Assembly (NCBI GenBank): GCA_031546815.1
Contig: JAVBJV010000010.1
Coordinates: 1 to 64,000 of the forward strand
DNA: 64,000 bases
Direction: 5' to 3'
From: JAVBJV01 sp031546815
Lineage (GTDB): Bacteria; Pseudomonadota; Alphaproteobacteria; Acetobacterales; Acetobacteraceae
How positions within the stretch are numbered: the stretch's first letter is position 1; each line of letters starts with the position of its first letter. Below, one piece after another: positions 62,376 to 64,000 of this stretch. The translations under genes were made by a program, and so were the position numbers. Below the pieces are notes generated by a model, which saw nothing but the letters and a program-made list of their open reading frames with translations, was not told where the DNA came from and did no database searches.

Positions 62376-63050
62376 CTACCCAAGGCGGGCGATGGTGACC
62401 ACCACCGCGCCCGCCATCACCAGCAACATCAATGCACGGATCGGCGATGCGTGTTGCGGCGTCTGCTGCACGACATGAGCTGGGATTGATTTCCGGCCGA
62501 GGATCATTGGCAGCAGCAGGTTCTGCCCTTTGACAACCCGATACAGAATCACCGCCAGCACATGCAGGGCAATGGCAAGCAGCAGCAGATTGAAGTTGAT
62601 GCCATGCACGCGCGTCAGCTGCGCCGAGACCTGCCCCGACACATAATGGGCGAGGGGGCCTTCGGTGATGATGTCGTCATTGGCAAACAGGCCGGACGTC
62701 GCCTGCGTCAGCAGCAGCCCGAGCAACACCAGCACCATCCATCCACCTGCGGCATTATGACCCAGCTCGGTATCGCTCTCGCGCCGGGGCAGGTGACGCA
62801 GATGGGTGATGACGGCGGCAGGGCCGTGCAGGAAGCGGGAGAAGCGTGCATTCTCGCTGCCGAACAGGCCCCACAGAATGCGGAACAGCACGAGAGTCAG
62901 AATGCAGTATCCCGACAGCATGTGCAGGTTCATGCGGCCGGTTTCATACGTCCACCAACTGAAGCCGAACAGCATCACCAGCAGCCAGTGAAACAGCCGG
63001 ATGGCGATATCCCAGACTTTGACCGATTGGGTTTCCGATGGGGGCGGCAC
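62376..63050 (-). CDS. cytochrome b561-type membrane protein
   Basis: A 224-residue b-type cytochrome with four or five helices. Histidine haem-ligand candidates: IRLFHWLLVML, MNLHMLSGYCIL, VHGINFNLLLLAIALH, together with HNAAGGWMVLVLLGLLLTQ, typical of the Ni/Fe-hydrogenase b-type/CybB-like group. It is convergent with the cytochrome c' gene. A 9-bp inverted repeat (63067-63088) just upstream may control it. Confidence 0.88.
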   Translation of the reverse strand: MPPPSETQSVKVWDIAIRLFHWLLVMLFGFSWWTYETGRMNLHMLSGYCILTLVLFRILWGLFGSENARFSRFLHGPAAVITHLRHLPRRESDTELGHNAAGGWMVLVLLGLLLTQATSGLFANDDIITEGPLAHYVSGQVSAQLTRVHGINFNLLLLAIALHVLAVILYRVVKGQNLLLPMILGRKSIPAHVVQQTPQHASPIRALMLLVMAGAVVVTIARLG

Positions 63051-63066
63051 GTGGCTTTCCCGGTTT

Positions 63067-63088
63067 TAGGATAATAAGGATTATCCTA
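63067..63088. promoter_or_regulatory. inverted repeat upstream of cytochrome b561 (candidate operator)
   Basis: TAGGATAAT (63067-63075), AAGG, ATTATCCTA (63080-63088): a perfect 9-bp repeat 17 bases in front of the cytochrome b561 start on the minus strand, which also fits a promoter-overlapping repressor site. AT-rich symmetry of this kind is seen with Rrf2- and MarR-type regulators; the actual factor is unknown. Confidence 0.45.
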
Positions 63089-63208
63089 CAGGGATATGCC
63101 CGCCATGTGTGTAATGTTTGTGCAGAAGTTCTGAAATATAAGGCGGAGCATACGATCCTGTTTGTATGATTTTATCAGCATTCAAAGCTACCTAAAGGCG
63201 ATTTTCAG

Positions 63209-64000
63209 ATGAATAACCCGTACTCGCGTTCCTCCAGCGGCACCTCCCACACCGAGGTGCTGGTCTCCGTTTCATCCGTTCTGGTTGCTGCCGTTCTGGG
63301 CTGGTATTCCCTGCGCCATGCGCTGCCGGTGGTCACCGCCGCCAGCACGCCGGCCGCGGTCGAGACCATGCGTCCCGGCTTTGGCGCAGTGCAGATCAAC
63401 GCGCAGGGCATTCCCGTCATTTCGGGGCGGGCGCTGCCGAACACATTCCTCACCATTCGCAGCGGCGACCAGATCCTGGGGACCGCGCGTGCCGATGCGC
63501 GTGGCGACTGGACGTTCACGCCGACCACCGCTCTGCCGCCGGGCAACCATTCTCTGTCATTGTCCGCGCGTCTGCCGGACGGGCAGGAACTGGCCAATAT
63601 CGCGTCCATGATGCTGGCCGTGCCGGAACGCGCCATCGCCGGTCTTCCGGCCGGAACCGCCGGCACACAGCAGGCTGCGGGTGCGGGCGGCGTCAACGTG
63701 CCGGCCGGTGGTGCTGCGCGTCTGGGGATGATCGGCTACGGCCCTGGCGGGCAGCTGAACTTTGCCGGGACTGCCTTGCCGGGCAGCCTGTTGCGTCTGT
63801 TCCTGAACGACGCACAGGTGGGCGAGGCAACCGCCGATGCCTCCGGCCAATGGAAGCTGATCCCCAACAGTGTGATCGCGCCGGGCACCTACAAGCTGCG
63901 CGTTGAGCAGATCGGGTCGGACGGGACTGTTGCTTCGCGCGTCGAGCTGCCGTTCCTGCGCGAGTCCGAAGACCGTGTGGCGAACATGGATGGCCGCATC
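63209..64000 (+). CDS. Ig-like-repeat envelope protein, truncated at the window edge
   Basis: At least 264 residues, open to the end. A short N-terminal soluble part is followed by one membrane helix (LVSVSSVLVAAVLGWY), then two bacterial Ig-like repeats: INAQGIPVISGRALPNTFLT..TADxxG-like ADARGDWTFTP (around 70-125) and a second copy with FAGTALPGSLLRLF and ADASGQWKLIP (around 180-245), joined by a Gly/Ala-rich linker. Such architecture often ends in a LysM wall-binding domain, which would lie outside. ATG 63209 is the only sensible start; ribosome binding sequence is weak. Confidence 0.75.
   Translation, partial: MNNPYSRSSSGTSHTEVLVSVSSVLVAAVLGWYSLRHALPVVTAASTPAAVETMRPGFGAVQINAQGIPVISGRALPNTFLTIRSGDQILGTARADARGDWTFTPTTALPPGNHSLSLSARLPDGQELANIASMMLAVPERAIAGLPAGTAGTQQAAGAGGVNVPAGGAARLGMIGYGPGGQLNFAGTALPGSLLRLFLNDAQVGEATADASGQWKLIPNSVIAPGTYKLRVEQIGSDGTVASRVELPFLRESEDRVANMDGRI

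Overview
The window is GC-rich chromosomal DNA (roughly 60% GC by eye), densely coding on both strands, and reads as an alphaproteobacterium, most likely of the Rhodospirillales. The clues are a circularly permuted two-piece tmRNA gene, the alphaproteobacterial ClpXP adaptor SspB, FlaF beside a flagellin, the anaerobic ubiquinone genes ubiT-ubiU-ubiV, a class I PHA synthase with 3-hydroxybutyrate dehydrogenase, and the order alaC-hom-glpX-recJ. The family assignment is inference; I cannot name a genus.

Left part (1-16 kb): a tartrate/D-malate dehydrogenase, a small gene behind a Fur-box-like palindrome, a tauE-arsC pair behind a 22-bp palindrome, cytochrome b561, the nitrogen genes glnB-glnA, tRNA-His and mobA, aquaporin, a 142-bp MITE-like element between aqpZ and marC, then a catabolic/redox group (tautomerase/LysR, DsbA-like, M20 amidohydrolase, NAD-binding protein, IlvD/Edd dehydratase).

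Middle (16-40 kb): rplM-rpsI with a strong terminator, a gamma-carbonic-anhydrase-like protein, phaC, the amino-acid and sugar operon alaC-hom-glpX-recJ, tRNA-Glu, and an anaerobic island. The island has a Zn alcohol dehydrogenase divergent from a Crp/Fnr regulator, then ubiT-ubiU-ubiV with a redox-disulfide protein, then ubiD-ubiX pointing away. An anaerobox-like site lies in the ubiT/ubiD gap. Two decayed genes of foreign look sit between ubiX and lpxB. Further on are a nitrilase-family enzyme, a SemiSWEET, bdhA, a DUF815 ATPase, yajC, and a guanidine-II (mini-ykkC) riboswitch in front of a sugE/gdx exporter, followed by tRNA-Val.

Right part (40-64 kb): motility genes (fliM-cheY-cheZ; flaF and flagellin), an M81 peptidase, a TAXI receptor, GST, DsbB, thyX, and permuted ssrA directly followed by sspB. 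Next are class I fumarase, a queuosine operon (VUT transporter, queA, tgt, queF, queG), a class II fumarase with a compositionally odd 3' half, ppk2, tRNA-Pro, a LOG-family protein, a cytochrome c'/cytochrome b561 pair, and a truncated Ig-like surface or wall protein at the right edge.

No CRISPR array, prophage, intact insertion sequence or classical defence operon was seen. The most rewarding signals are RNA and regulatory elements and signs of transfer: the riboswitch, permuted tmRNA, MITE, anaerobox, palindromic operators, mosaic fumC and degraded genes.
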